Positions 62,683 through 64,000 of a stretch of 64,000 nt of DNA are shown here, piece after piece. A model generated the notes under the pieces. The model was given only the letters and a program-made list of their open reading frames with translations. It did not search any database and was not told where the DNA came from. The position numbers and the translations under genes were made by a program. This DNA is from G964291335 sp964291335 (GTDB lineage Bacteria; Chloroflexota; Dehalococcoidia; Lucifugimonadales; UBA3495): positions 1,798,001 through 1,862,000 of the forward strand of contig OZ219748.1 in the NCBI GenBank assembly GCA_964291335.2, given 5' to 3'. Positions within the stretch are counted from its first letter, which is position 1. Every line of letters begins with the position of its first letter.

Positions 62683-64000
62683 TTACCGGCGCTGCCGGTA
62701 CAGATATACCCCGCCGGCGATTACCGCTGCCACCACCAGCCCGACTATTACCCACAGCAGCCAGTTGACGCCGCCGGTTTCTGTCGGCGGGGCCGGCGTG
62801 GGCGTGGCGGTTGGCGGTATCGGCGTGGCCGTGGGCGGCGGCGGTACTGGCGTAGCCGTCGGGTCGGCGGCGGCCATAGCCGGGGCGGCCATGGCGGTGG
62901 ACGCGACCGTCGGCGCCGGGCGTACTGCGTCCAGGGAGCTGTCCGGCAGCAGGGGGATGGCCGTTGCGGTCGGACTGGGCCGGCTGGTGGGCATCGCCGT
63001 GGCGGTGGCCGTTGGCGGCGCTGGCGGTGTTGCCGTTGGCGCTGGCGTGGCGGTCGGTGTCCGCATTACTACCGGGGGCCGGGTGCGGGTAGGTATTGCC
63101 GGCCGGGTAGTCGTTGGCGTCCGCAGCATTGCCAGCGGCATCCGGGTAGGCGTAGCCGTGGCGGTGGGCATAGCCGGCGTTGTCGCCATCGGCGTCGCCA
63201 GCGCCACTATGGGCATGGCCGCCGCCGTTGGCGTGTTGGTTGCGGTGGGCGGCAGCGTTGCCGTGAGGGTTGCGGTGGGCGTGGGCGTGCTGGCTGCTGA
63301 CCGCACCACCCGGCGGGTCGGCGTCGGGGTTGCCGCTGCCCGCCGTATGGGGGCGCTGCGCACTACTCCGGGCGGCGGCAGGGGCGTATTGGTCGGTGTG
63401 GGCGTCGGCGTGGGCGTGTTGGTCGGGGTAGGCGTCGGCGTGGGCGTGTTGGTCGGGGTAGGCGTGTTGGTTGGCGTCGGCGTGGGAGTCGCCGGCGGCT
63501 GCGTGGTGAACCGCACCTTCAGGCTGGTTACCTTCATCTGATCCCAATCCTCCAGCCGGAGCGTCAGGTAGCTCACCCCGGTCAGTTCGTCGGTCTTCAG
63601 CATCTGCGGCGTCTCCGGGCGTACCAGCGAAATCTTCGCCAGCTCCTCGTCCGCGGCATTGTACGCCCGGAAATGGGTATCGATGTCGTGTCCCGTCGGG
63701 TCGGTCATTATGCTGGCGCCAAACCGCCCGGCCATCGGCTCGGTCAGGTCAAAGCGGAACCAGGTTGCCACCAGGCTCCCCCCATCGGCCGCCTCCCGTT
63801 CATTGAAGAACGCCGCCGCCTCGATATCCTGGTTCGCCGCCCGGATGATGTACGGGTCTGCTTCCGTCCCGGCGCCGCTGGTGATGGACCGGGGGTTCGG
63901 CGTGGGCGTGTCGGTGGGCATGCTGGTGGGGGTGGGTGTATCCGTCGGCGTATTGGTCGGCGTGGGCGTGTCCGTCGGGGTAGGCGTGGGTATCAGCGTT
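62683..64000 (-). CDS. Surface protein with Thr-Pro linkers and C-terminal anchor, 5' end outside window
   Basis: The frame is open to the right edge, so the N-terminus is missing (about 439 residues are seen; the ATG at 63921 is internal to a TPTPT linker). A folded domain (about 63500-63890: EADPYIIRAANQDIEAAAFF, TWFRFDLTEPMAGRFGAS) looks like a beta-sandwich related to pre-peptidase C-terminal domains. A long Thr/Ala/Pro-rich stalk follows, then [19 protein letters not shown] and YLYRQRR, the same anchor as in the FnIII protein at 52386. Likely exported and membrane-tethered. Confidence 0.85.
   Translation of the reverse strand, partial: TLIPTPTPTDTPTPTNTPTDTPTPTSMPTDTPTPNPRSITSGAGTEADPYIIRAANQDIEAAAFFNEREAADGGSLVATWFRFDLTEPMAGRFGASIMTDPTGHDIDTHFRAYNAADEELAKISLVRPETPQMLKTDELTGVSYLTLRLEDWDQMKVTSLKVRFTTQPPATPTPTPTNTPTPTNTPTPTPTPTNTPTPTPTPTNTPLPPPGVVRSAPIRRAAATPTPTRRVVRSAASTPTPTATLTATLPPTATNTPTAAAMPIVALATPMATTPAMPTATATPTRMPLAMLRTPTTTRPAIPTRTRPPVVMRTPTATPAPTATPPAPPTATATAMPTSRPSPTATAIPLLPDSSLDAVRPAPTVASTAMAAPAMAAADPTATPVPPPPTATPIPPTATPTPAPPTETGGVNWLLWVIVGLVVAAVIAGGVYLYRQRR

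Overview
The window looks like a chromosomal segment of a GC-rich bacterium, most likely a member of the Chloroflexota (SAR202/Dehalococcoidia-like). The clues are RNase J next to acpP and nusB, a yceD-rpmF-fabD block, two LLM-type flavin oxidoreductases, a tandem family of amidohydrolases, and large surface proteins with Thr-Pro-rich linkers and a C-terminal membrane anchor. The taxonomic call is inference; the window has no rRNA.

Layout. 1-1116: a sodium:solute symporter cut by the window edge, behind a TPP riboswitch with its own terminator. 1383-4980: an alpha/beta hydrolase, then a lower-GC trio (AAA ATPase, small PD-(D/E)xK-like protein, HNH nuclease) that looks like a defence module. 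5281-7725: LLM oxidoreductase and a two-gene HTH unit. 8381-13582: Fur/Zur-type regulator with a zinc/manganese ABC transporter (znuA-C-B) and a His-tailed MFS transporter. 13633-16948: overlapping DUF2339 and DUF3999 genes. 17098-27731: catabolic enzymes (atypical SDR, VOC protein, orphan molybdenum hydroxylase subunit, cupin, aldo/keto reductase, HpcH-type aldolase) and an MFS transporter, interrupted by a methyltransferase-HNH fusion whose 5' end lies in arrays of 7- and 8-bp repeats. 28120-32261: peptide/nickel-type ABC binding protein and two permeases. 32429-37534: five tandem amidohydrolase-2 paralogs, followed by VOC and fumarylacetoacetase-family genes.

39047-49685 is a housekeeping core: tRNA-Arg, a B12-binding protein, yceD-rpmF-fabD-nusB-acpP-rnj, ftsK, a PHP phosphoesterase, an orphan OppD/DppD ATPase and holA. 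49686-52385 is decayed accessory DNA: HTH relic, frameshifted FnIII/Calx-beta gene, IS1-like InsA relic. 52386-56843 encodes a 1485-residue protein with eight FnIII domains, with a run of 24 G (C on its coding strand) just upstream of the start. 57152-60955 holds fhs, NIPSNAP, a deoxyribosyltransferase-like gene and a second LLM oxidoreductase. 61284-64000 holds a MATE-type transporter and a second surface protein with the same C-terminal anchor, cut by the window edge.

The most notable signal is probable phase variation at two loci. The methyltransferase-HNH gene has a leader ORF with a good ribosome binding site that enters 13 heptamers plus 6 heptamers plus 4 octamers one frame out of register with the enzyme; loss of one heptamer would join them. 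The FnIII surface protein has a 24-base homopolymer about 18 bases before its start codon.
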